DNA of 64,000 nt from Mycobacterium sp. 852014-52450_SCH5900713 (GTDB lineage: Bacteria; Actinomycetota; Actinomycetes; Mycobacteriales; Mycobacteriaceae). The notes beneath the pieces were generated by a model that saw only the letters and a list, made by a program, of their open reading frames with translations, did no database searches and was not told the origin of the DNA. The DNA lies in assembly GCF_001667075.1 (NCBI RefSeq), contig NZ_LZIL01000011.1, forward strand, positions 124,001 to 188,000, given 5' to 3'. Positions 8,774-17,443 of the stretch are shown piece after piece. Position 1 is the stretch's first letter; each line of letters starts with the position of its first letter. Made by a program: the position numbers and the translations under genes.

Positions 8774-10966
8774 ATGCGCAGGCTGGTCGCGAGCGCGCTG
8801 GTCACCTTGACCGCCACGGCAATAGCCGCCGCCTTGCTGGCGCCGCCGGCAGCGGCGTCTCCCATCGGCGACGCCGAGGCGGCCATGATGGCGGCCTGGG
8901 AGAAGGCCGGGGGCGACGGTTCACCCTTGGGCGCCCGGAAGGGCGATGTGTACCCCGCCGGGGATGGTTTCGCGCTGGACTTCGACGGCGGCAAGATGTT
9001 CTTCACCCCGGCGACCGGCGCCAAATTCGTCTACGGGCCGATCCTGGACAAATACGAGATGCTGGGCGGGCCCGCGGGCAGCGATCTGGGGTTTCCCGCC
9101 ATCAACGAAGTGCCCGGGCTTGCCGGACCCGACAGCCGCGTGAGCACCTTCTCCGCGAGCGACAAGCCGGTGATCTTCTGGACGCCCGAGCACGGCGCGT
9201 TCGTGGTGCGCGGCGCGATCAACGCCGCCTGGGACAAGCTGGGCAGTTCGGGCGGCGTCCTCGGCGTCCCGGTCGGCGACGAAACGTACAACGGCGAGGT
9301 GTCCGCCCAGAAGTTCAGCGGCGGCCAGGTCTCGTGGAACAGGCAGACGAAACAGTTCTCCACCGACCCGCCCGCATTGGCCGACCAGTTGAAGGGCCTG
9401 CAGGTGGCGATCGATCCCACCGCGGCCATCAACATGGCCTGGCGCGCGGCCGGCGGGCCCAATGGGCCGTTGGGGGTGAAGAAGGGTGCGCAATATCCGA
9501 TCGGCGGTGACGGGATCGTCCAGGACTTCGCCAACGGCAAGGTCTATTTCAGCCCCGCCACCGGCGCGAACGCCGTCGAGACCAACATCCTGGCCAAATA
9601 CGAGTCGCTCGGCGGACCCGCCGGCAGCGACCTGGGTTTCCCCACCGCCAACGAATCCGACGGCGGCATCCCGTCGAGCCGTATGGTCGCGTTCTCCGGC
9701 GCCGACAAACCGGTGATCTTCTGGACGTCGGAGCGCGGCGCGTTCGTGGTGCGCGGCGCCATGAAAGCGGCATGGGACAAGCTCCGCGGACCGACCGGCA
9801 AGCTGGGCGCGCCCGTCGGTGACCAGGCGGTCGACGGCGACGTCGTCTCGCAGCAGTTCGCCGGCGGCAAGATCTCGTGGAACCGGGCGAAGAACACGTT
9901 CAGCACGGATCCCGCCAACCTTGCGCCGCTGCTGTCCGGCCTGCAGGTGTCGGGCCAGACCCAGCCGAGCAACTCGGCGATGCCCACCCACGCCAAGAAG
10001 TTCACGTGGCAGTGGTGGTGGCTGCTGGCCGCCATCCCGGTGCTGGTGCTGATCGCCTTGGCCGGATTGCTGGCGGTCGGTTGGCGTCGGCGTCGCGCCA
10101 TTCGCGAGGATGCCGGCTACGAGCCTCCCCGCGACCTCGATGCCGGTTACGACGCCGGCGCCGAGCGGCAGTGGGGACGCGACGACGTCAGCACCGAGCA
10201 TTTCGCGGGTCAGCAGGAAGCGCCCGAGGCGGCCGGCCGGGTCAGCTGGCGGCGCGGCGGCGCCGATGAGGATTCATTCGAGCAGGACCCCGACGCGGTG
10301 GACACCGACTCCTTCTCCGCGGTCTCGCCGGCGGCCCTGTCGGAGGCCGGCTACCCCGAAACGGAGACCGAGTACGTCGAATCCGATTACGGCGCATCCG
10401 ATTACGCCGAGGGGGATTACGCGGACGAGGATTACGCCGAGGTCGAGTACGCCGACGATGAGCGGGAGTCCGCCTACCCGGACGCCGCCCGTGGCGACGA
10501 TGACTACGTGGAGGCCGAATACCTCGACGTCGCCGTGGCGCCGACGCCCCCGGACCCCGAATTCGACGCGGGTGGCCCCGACTTCGGCGCCCCCGAGGGC
10601 GATTATCCGGATGTTGCGGTCACGCACGTCCCGGCGGACGTCGCCGAGGCCCCCACTCCAGAAGCCGCCGCTCCGGAAGCCGTCGTGACGGCCGCGGCCG
10701 CGGCCGCTGCCGAGCAGCGCAGCGGGCGGCACGCGGCCACGGATGACGAGGACACCGCCGGAGGGGCCGGCCCGGCCGGGCGCCCGACCATCCACCTGCC
10801 GCTCGACGATCCCTATCAGGTGCCCGACGGATACCCGATCAAGGCGAGCGCCCGCTTCGGTCTGTACTACACACCGGGCAGCGAGCTCTACCACGACACG
10901 CTCGCCGAAATCTGGTTGTCCAGCGAAGAAGTGGCGCAGGCCAACGGCTTCGTCAAGGCGGACTGA
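8774..10966 (+). CDS. Membrane-anchored LGFP-repeat protein with C-terminal sunset-like domain
   Basis: About 730 residues. A signal peptide (1-29, ending PPAAAS) is followed by an extracytoplasmic region of several LGFP repeats, for example GGPAGSDLGFP twice, LGVPVGDE and GPLGVKKGAQYP. A single membrane helix follows at about 413-438 (WWWLLAAIPVLVLIALAG), then basic residues, a long acidic low-complexity tail, and a terminal block near 670-730 with YPIKASARFGLYYTPGSELY and AEIWLSSEEVAQANGF, resembling the sunset domain. LGFP repeats are thought to tether proteins to the cell wall. ATG 8774 puts the signal peptide at the N-terminus; GTG 8753 behind GGGAGG is also possible. It matches Rv2721c. 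Confidence 0.85.
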   Translation: MRRLVASALVTLTATAIAAALLAPPAAASPIGDAEAAMMAAWEKAGGDGSPLGARKGDVYPAGDGFALDFDGGKMFFTPATGAKFVYGPILDKYEMLGGPAGSDLGFPAINEVPGLAGPDSRVSTFSASDKPVIFWTPEHGAFVVRGAINAAWDKLGSSGGVLGVPVGDETYNGEVSAQKFSGGQVSWNRQTKQFSTDPPALADQLKGLQVAIDPTAAINMAWRAAGGPNGPLGVKKGAQYPIGGDGIVQDFANGKVYFSPATGANAVETNILAKYESLGGPAGSDLGFPTANESDGGIPSSRMVAFSGADKPVIFWTSERGAFVVRGAMKAAWDKLRGPTGKLGAPVGDQAVDGDVVSQQFAGGKISWNRAKNTFSTDPANLAPLLSGLQVSGQTQPSNSAMPTHAKKFTWQWWWLLAAIPVLVLIALAGLLAVGWRRRRAIREDAGYEPPRDLDAGYDAGAERQWGRDDVSTEHFAGQQEAPEAAGRVSWRRGGADEDSFEQDPDAVDTDSFSAVSPAALSEAGYPETETEYVESDYGASDYAEGDYADEDYAEVEYADDERESAYPDAARGDDDYVEAEYLDVAVAPTPPDPEFDAGGPDFGAPEGDYPDVAVTHVPADVAEAPTPEAAAPEAVVTAAAAAAAEQRSGRHAATDDEDTAGGAGPAGRPTIHLPLDDPYQVPDGYPIKASARFGLYYTPGSELYHDTLAEIWLSSEEVAQANGFVKAD

Positions 10967-10989
10967 GCCGACCAAAAGTCCGCGACGGG

Positions 10990-11688
10990 CTAGACCTTGC
11001 GGATCACCGTGACGACCTTGCCGAGCACGGTCGCGTCATTGCCGGGAATGGGGTCGAACGCGGGGTTGTGCGGCATCAGCCATACCTGACCGCCCGCGCG
11101 CTTGAACGTCTTCACGGTGGCCTCCCCGTCGAGCATGGCAGCGACGATGTCGCCGTTGTCGGCGACGTTCTGCTGGCGCACCACCACCCAGTCGCCGTCG
11201 CAGATCGCCGCCTCGATCATGGAGTCGCCGACAACCTTGAGCAGGAAGAGCGTGCCCTCGCCGACCAGCTCGCGCGGCAGCGGGAAGACGTCCTCGACCG
11301 CCTCCTCGGCGAGGATGGGGCCACCTGCAGCAATGCGCCCGAGGACCGGAACGAACGTCGGCTCCGGCAGGGCGTCCGAGCCGGCGACATCGGTGGTGCG
11401 GGCCGTCACCTCTTCGTCCGCGCCGCGGACATCGACCGCCCTTGGGCGGTTCGGGTCGCGACGCAGGTATCCCTTGCGTTCCAGGGTGCGCAGTTGATGA
11501 GCCACCGACGAGGTCGACGTCAGACCGACGGCGTCGCCGATCTCCCGGATGCTCGGCGGGTAACCGCGACTGGTGACCGACGCGCGAATGACGTTCAGGA
11601 TCGTGCGTTGCCGTTCGGTCAGCGCTGAATCCACGGCGTGCAGCCGACCGCCCGCGCCGGCCGATGAAGTGTCGTTGCTGTCGCTCAT
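10990..11688 (-). CDS. lexA: SOS repressor LexA
   Basis: LexA represses DNA-damage genes until RecA filaments trigger its self-cleavage. The 232-residue protein has an N-terminal winged HTH ([20 protein letters not shown], about 41-60). The cleavage bond is Ala121-Gly122 in GRIAAGGP, and the catalytic dyad is Ser156 (VGDSM) with Lys193 (EATVKTFKR). The start at 11688 gives MSDSND. A near-perfect SOS box lies 33 bases upstream, implying autoregulation. It is convergent with the LGFP-repeat gene and divergent from chiZ. Confidence 0.97.
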   Translation of the reverse strand: MSDSNDTSSAGAGGRLHAVDSALTERQRTILNVIRASVTSRGYPPSIREIGDAVGLTSTSSVAHQLRTLERKGYLRRDPNRPRAVDVRGADEEVTARTTDVAGSDALPEPTFVPVLGRIAAGGPILAEEAVEDVFPLPRELVGEGTLFLLKVVGDSMIEAAICDGDWVVVRQQNVADNGDIVAAMLDGEATVKTFKRAGGQVWLMPHNPAFDPIPGNDATVLGKVVTVIRKV

Positions 11689-11720
11689 GGCACTGAATGT
11701 AACCCCACGGCGGCCGAGAA

Positions 11721-11736
11721 TCAAACATGTGTTCGA
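11721..11736 (-). promoter_or_regulatory. SOS (LexA) box upstream of lexA
   Basis: TCAAACATGTGTTCGA reads on the other strand as TCGAACACATGTTTGA, one base from the mycobacterial consensus TCGAAC-N4-GTTCGA. It is placed directly upstream of lexA, where it would give autorepression. Confidence 0.85.
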
Positions 11737-11898
11737 CTAGCGTGTCGCCCTGCCGGCGCAGCCGCGAGATCGCCCGCCGAAGTCGTTAATCACAAAGGTG
11801 TAACTCTTCGGCAGATCGGGTATTTCAGCCGCATGTCAGCTCTAGCGACCGCGGCCTTGTCGGTGGCGTGGTCTAGCGTTCGACTCGTGCGACACGCT

Positions 11899-11954
11899 TC
11901 GCTCACATGTTCGGATTTCGAACACACGAGCGATACAGTCGAACAGCTGAGCGA
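11899..11954 (+). promoter_or_regulatory. Cluster of three degenerate SOS-like boxes upstream of chiZ
   Basis: Three 16-base segments resemble the SOS box: 11899-11914 (13 of 16 positions), 11918-11933 (13 of 16) and 11939-11954 (12 of 16). The last two both begin TCGAACA and end GAGCGA and are exactly 21 bases apart, two helical turns. They lie 25-80 bases before chiZ, a known SOS gene in M. tuberculosis. Confidence 0.55.
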
Positions 11955-11978
11955 ATCAAGTTGACCGGAGGAACGCAG

Positions 11979-12473
11979 ATGACAACGATCCACACGCTGG
12001 CGCCGCGTACCAGCAGCCCCCGGCGTCCGGTCAACGGACCGGTCCACGGGCTTCGTTACGGCCGGGACGGGCTGGCCGGTTCCCGCCGGCCCGGTCCGTC
12101 GAGGCCGGCGGGCGCGCCCACGCGCTATTCCGGCACCGGCGTCGCGATGTCCGCCGCGCCGCACCGCAAGCGGCCCGTCACGGTGGCGACCACCGTCTGG
12201 TTGGCTTTGGCGGCCGGAGCGATCACCCTGTGGCTGGGCCTGGTCGGGAACGTCGGTCAGGTGCTCAACGGCGACGCCGGAAGTTCGGCTGCTCACGTAC
12301 CCGACCGGTTGGCCGTGGTTCGCGTCGAGGCGGGGGAGTCGCTGCAAGACGTCGCTCACCGGGTGGCGCCCGACGCGCCGGCGCGCCAGGTTGCCGACCG
12401 CATCCGCGAACTCAACGACATGAACTCACCGACGCTGGTGGCGGGCCAAACGCTGATCGCCCCGGTCGGCTGA
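11979..12473 (+). CDS. chiZ: SOS-induced cell-division inhibitor / LysM protein ChiZ
   Basis: The 164-residue protein has a disordered, arginine/proline-rich N-terminus (1-65), one membrane helix (about 67-89, [20 protein letters not shown]) and a C-terminal LysM peptidoglycan-binding domain (about 112-163). This is the architecture of M. tuberculosis Rv2719c (ChiZ), reported to hydrolyse cell wall and block septation after DNA damage. The start at 11979 has GGAGG nearby. Adjacency to lexA and SOS-like boxes upstream fit DNA-damage control. Confidence 0.92.
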   Translation: MTTIHTLAPRTSSPRRPVNGPVHGLRYGRDGLAGSRRPGPSRPAGAPTRYSGTGVAMSAAPHRKRPVTVATTVWLALAAGAITLWLGLVGNVGQVLNGDAGSSAAHVPDRLAVVRVEAGESLQDVAHRVAPDAPARQVADRIRELNDMNSPTLVAGQTLIAPVG

Positions 12474-12576
12474 CCGCCGCCCTCGCGGGGGCCGGCTGCA
12501 TTCGCCGCGCAGGTGAGCGCACGGGTACGCTCGTGCTGCGGTACCTGGTGTTTGTCGGCACGGCGAAGGAGCGGCC

Positions 12577-13041
12577 ATGCATTGCCCGTTCTGCCGGCAT
12601 CCCGATTCCCGGGTGATCGACTCGAGGGAAACCGATGAAGGGCAGGCCATCCGGCGCCGCCGATCCTGCCCGGAGTGCGGGCGGCGTTTCACCACCGTCG
12701 AGACCGCGGTTCTCGCAGTGGTCAAGCGCAGCGGCGTCACCGAACCCTTCAGCAGGGAGAAGGTCATCAGCGGTGTCCGCCGGGCATGCCAGGGCCGCCA
12801 GGTGGACGACGACGCGCTGAACCTGCTGGCTCAGCAGGTCGAGGACACCGTGCGCGCCGCGGGGTCCCCGGAGGTCGCAAGCCACGAGGTCGGGCTGGCC
12901 ATCCTCGGCCCGCTGCGCGACCTCGACGAAGTGGCGTACCTGCGGTTCGCGTCGGTATACCGCTCCTTTGAGTCCGCGGACGATTTCGAGCGGGAGATCC
13001 AGGCGCTGCGCGAACACCGCCAAGTGACGACACCGAGCTGA
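12577..13041 (+). CDS. nrdR: Ribonucleotide reductase regulator NrdR
   Basis: NrdR is a zinc-ribbon, ATP-cone repressor that shuts down ribonucleotide reductase genes when dATP is plentiful. The 154-residue protein has the zinc ligands Cys3, Cys6, Cys31 and Cys34 (HCPFC and CPECGRRF) and an ATP-cone from about 46 to 136. AAGGAGCGGCC precedes the ATG. Length is standard. It lies about 100 bases after chiZ on the same strand. Confidence 0.97.
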   Translation: MHCPFCRHPDSRVIDSRETDEGQAIRRRRSCPECGRRFTTVETAVLAVVKRSGVTEPFSREKVISGVRRACQGRQVDDDALNLLAQQVEDTVRAAGSPEVASHEVGLAILGPLRDLDEVAYLRFASVYRSFESADDFEREIQALREHRQVTTPS

Positions 13042-13134
13042 CAGCCCGGCCCAAGCCGCCCGGGCTAGTTTGGATTGCCCGCCTCCTCAGCAGGCCGTCC
13101 CGGCCTGCATCGTCACCTGGCTAAGCTCGGTTCC

Positions 13135-13617
13135 ATGCCCACCGACTTGCATCCCGATCTCGAGGCACTGGCACCACTCCTGGGAACCTGGGCTGGCCAG
13201 GGTGCGGGCGAGTACCCGACGATCCAGCCCTTCGACTACCTCGAAGAAGTGGTCTTCTCTCACGTCGGAAAGCCGTTTCTGGCCTACGCGCAAAGGACCA
13301 AGGCGCCCGACGGCAAGCCGTTGCACGCCGAAACCGGATACCTTCGCGTGCCGCAGCCCGGTCACGTCGAGCTGGTGCTGGCGCATCCGAGCGGCATCAC
13401 CGAAATCGAGGTCGGCACGTATTCGGCCGCCGGCGGCCAGATCGAAATCGAGCTGTCCACAACGGACGTCGGGCTCACCCCGACCGCCAAAGAGGTGACC
13501 GCGCTTGGCCGTTCCTTCCACATCGATGGCGACGAGCTGTCGTATTCGGTGCAGATGGGCGCGGTCGGGCAGCCCTTGCAGCACCACCTCGCCGCGGTGC
13601 TGCGCCGGCAGCGCTGA
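13135..13617 (+). CDS. Nitrobindin-type heme-binding protein (Rv2717c-like)
   Basis: This 160-residue protein forms a predicted ten-stranded beta barrel of the nitrobindin/THAP4 heme-binding family. Seen are LLGTWAGQGAGEYPTI near the N-terminus, YLEEVVF, ETGYLRVP, GITEIEVGTYS and the C-terminal PLQHHLAAVLRRQR, in which His151 corresponds to the heme-ligand histidine of the mycobacterial protein. The family binds ferric heme and is linked to NO/peroxynitrite scavenging. The start at 13135 is chosen because the in-frame upstream extension has no family similarity. Convergent with the PhzF-like gene. Confidence 0.88.
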   Translation: MPTDLHPDLEALAPLLGTWAGQGAGEYPTIQPFDYLEEVVFSHVGKPFLAYAQRTKAPDGKPLHAETGYLRVPQPGHVELVLAHPSGITEIEVGTYSAAGGQIEIELSTTDVGLTPTAKEVTALGRSFHIDGDELSYSVQMGAVGQPLQHHLAAVLRRQR

Positions 13618-13630
13618 ACCGGGCCCGGGG

Positions 13631-14317
13631 TCAGTTCAGGTGCGTCACACCGTCATTGACAACGCGCCCGGCCACCCCCACCCAGCCCTCGGCGTTCCAC
13701 GTCGTCTCGATGACCGATCCCTTGCCCTGGGTGATGTGTAGGTCGCGGCTGAGGTAGTCGGTGATCCGCATCGCTGCCGAGCCGGTTGCCTCGTCTTCCG
13801 GCACACCGAGGTTGGCGGCAAACATGCGGGCGCGTACCGATCCGGCGGCCCGGTCGGTCCACGCCCACAGGTAGTGCGCCGTGTCGTCGGAAAAATCTCC
13901 CGGGTCGGCGGCGAGAAGGTCCTCTGCTGAACCGAATTCGTGCAGGGCGACCTCGGGAGCCCAGTCCGACCGTGCGCTGATGCCCGCGCTTTCCGCCCCA
14001 TAGCTCACCTGCACGATGCCGGCCGTCACCTGCAGCGTGTTGATCGGCGTTCCGTTCTGGCGCAGCCACCACGCCGCGCCGACGGTCGGGTGCCCGGCGA
14101 ACGCAATCTGGATCAGTGGGGTGTAAATGGTGGCGTGCGCCGTCGCTGATCCGGCAGCCGGAAGATCGACGAAAACCGTTTCGCTATAGCCCAATTGAGT
14201 TGCGAGCCGTTGCCGAGCCGCGGGCTCGACCTGGGCGGCATCCACGACACCGAGCGGATTGCCGAAATTCCCCTCCGGATCGGTGAACACCCGCAACACG
14301 GTGACGTCGATACCCAT
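13631..14317 (-). CDS. PhzF-family isomerase-like protein
   Basis: A 228-residue member of the PhzF/DapF-fold superfamily. It begins [21 protein letters not shown], the family opening with the conserved FGNP, and carries [10 protein letters not shown] with the Glu that is catalytic in PhzF. It also has [13 protein letters not shown] and a late [11 protein letters not shown]. At 228 residues it is shorter than the usual 260-300, mainly in the middle. Substrate unknown; phenazine synthesis is not implied because no other phz gene is near. It corresponds to Rv2716. Confidence 0.85.
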   Translation of the reverse strand: MGIDVTVLRVFTDPEGNFGNPLGVVDAAQVEPAARQRLATQLGYSETVFVDLPAAGSATAHATIYTPLIQIAFAGHPTVGAAWWLRQNGTPINTLQVTAGIVQVSYGAESAGISARSDWAPEVALHEFGSAEDLLAADPGDFSDDTAHYLWAWTDRAAGSVRARMFAANLGVPEDEATGSAAMRITDYLSRDLHITQGKGSVIETTWNAEGWVGVAGRVVNDGVTHLN

Positions 14318-14353
14318 GGCCCGACTGTACGGCCCGTGGCGCGGCCGCGGGGT

Positions 14354-15385
14354 TCAGGTAGCGCTGCGCTCGTCGGATCCCATGGCGTTCAGCACGGCGA
14401 CGCGGGTGGGGGCGGGGCCGGTGACGGCCTTCTCGCCGCCGCCGCTGCGGAGCAGCTCGCGCAGGGCGGCCTGGTCGTAGTCGGCGGGCGCGGTGGTGTC
14501 GATGAAGCGTTCGACCACGTCGATGAAGCGAGCCGGGTCGTCGTGGAAGGGGAAGTGGCCGGAGCCCTGGAAGATTTCCAGGCGGGAGCCGGGCATCGCG
14601 GCGTGCGCCATCCACGCATGACGAACCGGGACGACCACATCCTTGGTGCCCCAGACGATCTGCACCGGAATGGCTTCGGTCAAATAGCACCGGTCGAGCA
14701 TGGTGACGATCTGCCCGCGCCAATCCACCACCGCACGCAGCGTCCGGCTGAACGCCGCCGACGCCGTCGGCTCCGGCAGGTCGTCGAGGATCCGCAGGAC
14801 GTTGGGCAGGTCGCGACCCAGGCCGGTCGATCCGATCGCCAGGCCCGCGATCCGTCCCGCCAGCTGCACCGCCGGCAGCACCAGGGGAAGCCGCAGCAAG
14901 GCCAGCGCCTCGCTGCCCATCGGCAACGAGGCCAACCGCAAGGCGACGTTGACATCCTTGGTGACGCCGCCGGCCGCGACCAGGATCAGCCGGTCGACCA
15001 AATGCGGGAACTGGTAGGCGAATTGCATGGCCACGCCGCCGCCCAGCGAATGGCCGACAACCGTGACCCGCTCGATGTCGAGCACGCTGAGCAGGTCGCG
15101 CATCCCGTTGGCATAGGCCGCGACCGAATAGTCGGCGCGTGGCTTGTCGGATCGCCCGTGGCCCAACAGGTCCGGGGCGATGACCGTGAACCGCTGGGCG
15201 AGCTTGGCCTGCACGGTGTTCCAGGTCGTCGAATTGTCACCGATGCCGTGGACCAGCAGGATCGGCGGCCCGTCACCGGCGATGCGGTAGGCCCGCTTGT
15301 AGCCGTGGATGGTGCGGAACTCCAGCCGCGGCGCGCTGACCTCCCGCACCGGGCGGAGAGTGCTCTTGCGCTTCCGCTCGGTCAT
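14354..15385 (-). CDS. Alpha/beta-hydrolase
   Basis: A 343-residue alpha/beta-hydrolase. The oxyanion motif is LLVHGIGDNSTTW, and the nucleophile elbow is VVGHSLGGG with Ser113. A catalytic His is likely in GSGHFPFHDDP near residue 275, with the acid probably in the VWGTKDVVVPV strand. The RKRKS basic N-terminus has no signal peptide, so it is cytoplasmic or peripherally membrane-associated. It matches Rv2715. It lies downstream of the PAC2 gene on the same strand, 45 bases apart. Substrate is unknown; lipid-ester or epoxide substrates are usual for relatives. Confidence 0.88.
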   Translation of the reverse strand: MTERKRKSTLRPVREVSAPRLEFRTIHGYKRAYRIAGDGPPILLVHGIGDNSTTWNTVQAKLAQRFTVIAPDLLGHGRSDKPRADYSVAAYANGMRDLLSVLDIERVTVVGHSLGGGVAMQFAYQFPHLVDRLILVAAGGVTKDVNVALRLASLPMGSEALALLRLPLVLPAVQLAGRIAGLAIGSTGLGRDLPNVLRILDDLPEPTASAAFSRTLRAVVDWRGQIVTMLDRCYLTEAIPVQIVWGTKDVVVPVRHAWMAHAAMPGSRLEIFQGSGHFPFHDDPARFIDVVERFIDTTAPADYDQAALRELLRSGGGEKAVTGPAPTRVAVLNAMGSDERSAT

Positions 15386-15430
15386 GTCGCCACCTTTGGT
15401 GTCGGGCCGGGCTGAGGCCGGGCGGAAAGG

Positions 15431-16405
15431 TCAGGCCTGGTCGTCGTCGCCGCGCTTCTTCTCCGCCTCCTGGGCGAGGAATCGCTCAAACTCTGCACCA
15501 AGCTCGTCGCCGCTAGGCAGGTCCTCGTCGCGAGTTAGTAACGACCTGTTCTCCTGAGCGTCGATGAAGGCATCGTACTGGCGCTCGAGCGCGGTCACCA
15601 CTTGAGCAACCTCCGCGCTCGCCTCGACCTGCTCGTCGATCTTGCTCCGGATCACCGCCGCGGCTTCGGTCAACGCCGTCAGCGGCAGCTCGAGCGACGC
15701 GATCTTGGCCACTTGCTCGAGCAACGCCTCTGCGGCCGCCGGGTAGTCGGTTTGCGTCAGGTAATGCGGCACATGCACGGTGTAGCCGACGACCTCGTGG
15801 CCGTGCTGTGCCATCCGATATTCCAGCAGATTCGACGCGCTGCCGGGGACCTGGATCTCCGAAATCCACGGCGTGAACTCGGCGATCAACTCGGGGTTGT
15901 TGGAGTGCGCGGTCATCGTGATGGGCCGCGTGTGCGGAACCGCCATCGGCACGGTGCCCAGGCCGATGGTCTGGCGAACGTTGAGACGCTCCGCCAGCAG
16001 GCGGACCGCGGTGATGAAGCGCTCCCACTTCAGGTCCGGTTCCATTCCGGCGAGTAGCAGAAACGGCGTGCCGATGGTGTCGCGCAACGCGTACAGGCTC
16101 AGCTCGGGGTCGTCGTAGTTCGTGAAGTGATCGGTCTTGAAGGTCATCAGCGGCCGCCGCGACCGGTAATCCAGCAATTCGTCGATGGCGAAGGACGCCA
16201 CCAGCTCGGAGTCCAAGGCCGCTTTCAGATGCGACGAGGCCAGCCGGATCGCGTGACCGGCATCCGAAAATCCTTCCAACGCGTGCACCAGCACCGGGCC
16301 TCGCCCGTCCGACGTCGACAGCTGGGGCGCGGGCAACTCGAGCTCGTACATGCCGGCCTGTCCCGGCTGGTAGTGCTGCTCCTGCGGGTCCTGATCGTGA
16401 GCCAT
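15431..16405 (-). CDS. PAC2-family protein
   Basis: A 324-residue PAC2 (proteasome assembly chaperone) family protein equivalent to Rv2714. The core shows GPVLVHALEGFSDAGHAIRL, LIAEFTPWISEIQVPGSASN and HYLTQTDYPAAAEALL, then a helical, charged C-terminus. Despite the name, bacterial PAC2 proteins have no proven chaperone role; M. tuberculosis Rv2714 is known structurally as a trimer. The start at 16405 is supported by GAGGAGGC 7-14 bases upstream. The N-terminal 20 residues are Gln-rich and probably flexible. Confidence 0.87.
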   Translation of the reverse strand: MAHDQDPQEQHYQPGQAGMYELELPAPQLSTSDGRGPVLVHALEGFSDAGHAIRLASSHLKAALDSELVASFAIDELLDYRSRRPLMTFKTDHFTNYDDPELSLYALRDTIGTPFLLLAGMEPDLKWERFITAVRLLAERLNVRQTIGLGTVPMAVPHTRPITMTAHSNNPELIAEFTPWISEIQVPGSASNLLEYRMAQHGHEVVGYTVHVPHYLTQTDYPAAAEALLEQVAKIASLELPLTALTEAAAVIRSKIDEQVEASAEVAQVVTALERQYDAFIDAQENRSLLTRDEDLPSGDELGAEFERFLAQEAEKKRGDDDQA

Positions 16406-16603
16406 CGGAATCGCCTCCTCTCGGGGGGTTCTCCAGCGTGCCCTACCAGTGTCCCCCGAATCGATGGGCACCAATATCAAACAGCGATGTGAAGTTCGCG
16501 TTTAATCCACAAGTGAACATGGCGGGGGGTCGCTCGTGAGTTTTGCCGGCGAGCCGGGTGGCACGCGACGCGTCGAAATCTGCTCTCTGTGCAGGTGTCA
16601 GGC

Positions 16604-17443
16604 ATGATGAAACCGATGCGCGTTCCGACCGTGATGCTGTGCCTGGTGGTCGCCGTGGCGACGTCACTGACGTCGTGCAAACGGCCGCCGGGCGATCATG
16701 CGTCGGCCCCTCCGGCGGCCCCGCCGCACAGCAGTGCGCCGGTGCAGCGGCTCGGTCAGCCCCAGCAAAAGGCGGTGGCGGGGCCGGTGGACCCGGACAA
16801 GCGCGTCGGCGCCATCTTCATCGACGGCGGTCCGCTGCACGTGTGCACGGGCTCGGTGGTGCATTCCGCGGGCGGCAACCTGATGATGACCGCGGCGCAC
16901 TGCCTGGCCGGGGCCACCAAGATCACCTTCGTGCCGGGTTTCGTCGGCAACGCGCCCCCCGCGCCGGCCGACGTGTGGAAGGCCGATGCCGTCTACCTCG
17001 ACCCCCGCTGGACCGCCAGCAAGGATCCCAACGCCGACTACGCGATCGCGCGGTTGAGTAACGACGCCGGGGGTTCGGTGGAGTCGCACGCCGGCCTGGC
17101 GCTGACGCTGGGCACGACACCGCCGCCCGGTAGCCACGTCACCGTGATGGGCTATCCGGCCGGTGTGGGTGGCGCTCCCATCGGGTGTCAGGCGAGCACG
17201 TCGTTGACCGAGGCCGGATTTCCCTCGTTTCCGTGCGAGGGGCTGGTGGACGGCACCAGCGGTGCGCCCTGGGTCAGCGGTACCACGTTGACTGGGGTGA
17301 TCGGTGGTTTCGAGCGCGGTGGGTGCGCCGCGAACGTGTCGTATTCGGCGCCGTTCGACGCGCAGACCGCGCAGCTGTTGGCCCGCGCCGATGCCGGCGG
17401 CCCCGGCGACCCGGTTCCCGGGGAGCTCGACGAGAGCTGTTAG
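16604..17443 (+). CDS. Trypsin-like serine protease lipoprotein
   Basis: A secreted S1-family protease of about 279 residues. The N-terminus is a lipoprotein signal ([11 protein letters not shown], lipobox cysteine near 24), then a Pro/Ala linker. The triad is present: His in [10 protein letters not shown], Asp in NADYAIARL and Ser in [11 protein letters not shown]. It is expected on the outer face of the membrane. The start is uncertain: ATG 16604, 16607 and 16616 and GTG 16589 are in frame and no strong ribosome site distinguishes them. It lies between the PAC2 gene and sthA, where M. tuberculosis has none (from memory). Confidence 0.85.
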   Translation: MMKPMRVPTVMLCLVVAVATSLTSCKRPPGDHASAPPAAPPHSSAPVQRLGQPQQKAVAGPVDPDKRVGAIFIDGGPLHVCTGSVVHSAGGNLMMTAAHCLAGATKITFVPGFVGNAPPAPADVWKADAVYLDPRWTASKDPNADYAIARLSNDAGGSVESHAGLALTLGTTPPPGSHVTVMGYPAGVGGAPIGCQASTSLTEAGFPSFPCEGLVDGTSGAPWVSGTTLTGVIGGFERGGCAANVSYSAPFDAQTAQLLARADAGGPGDPVPGELDESC

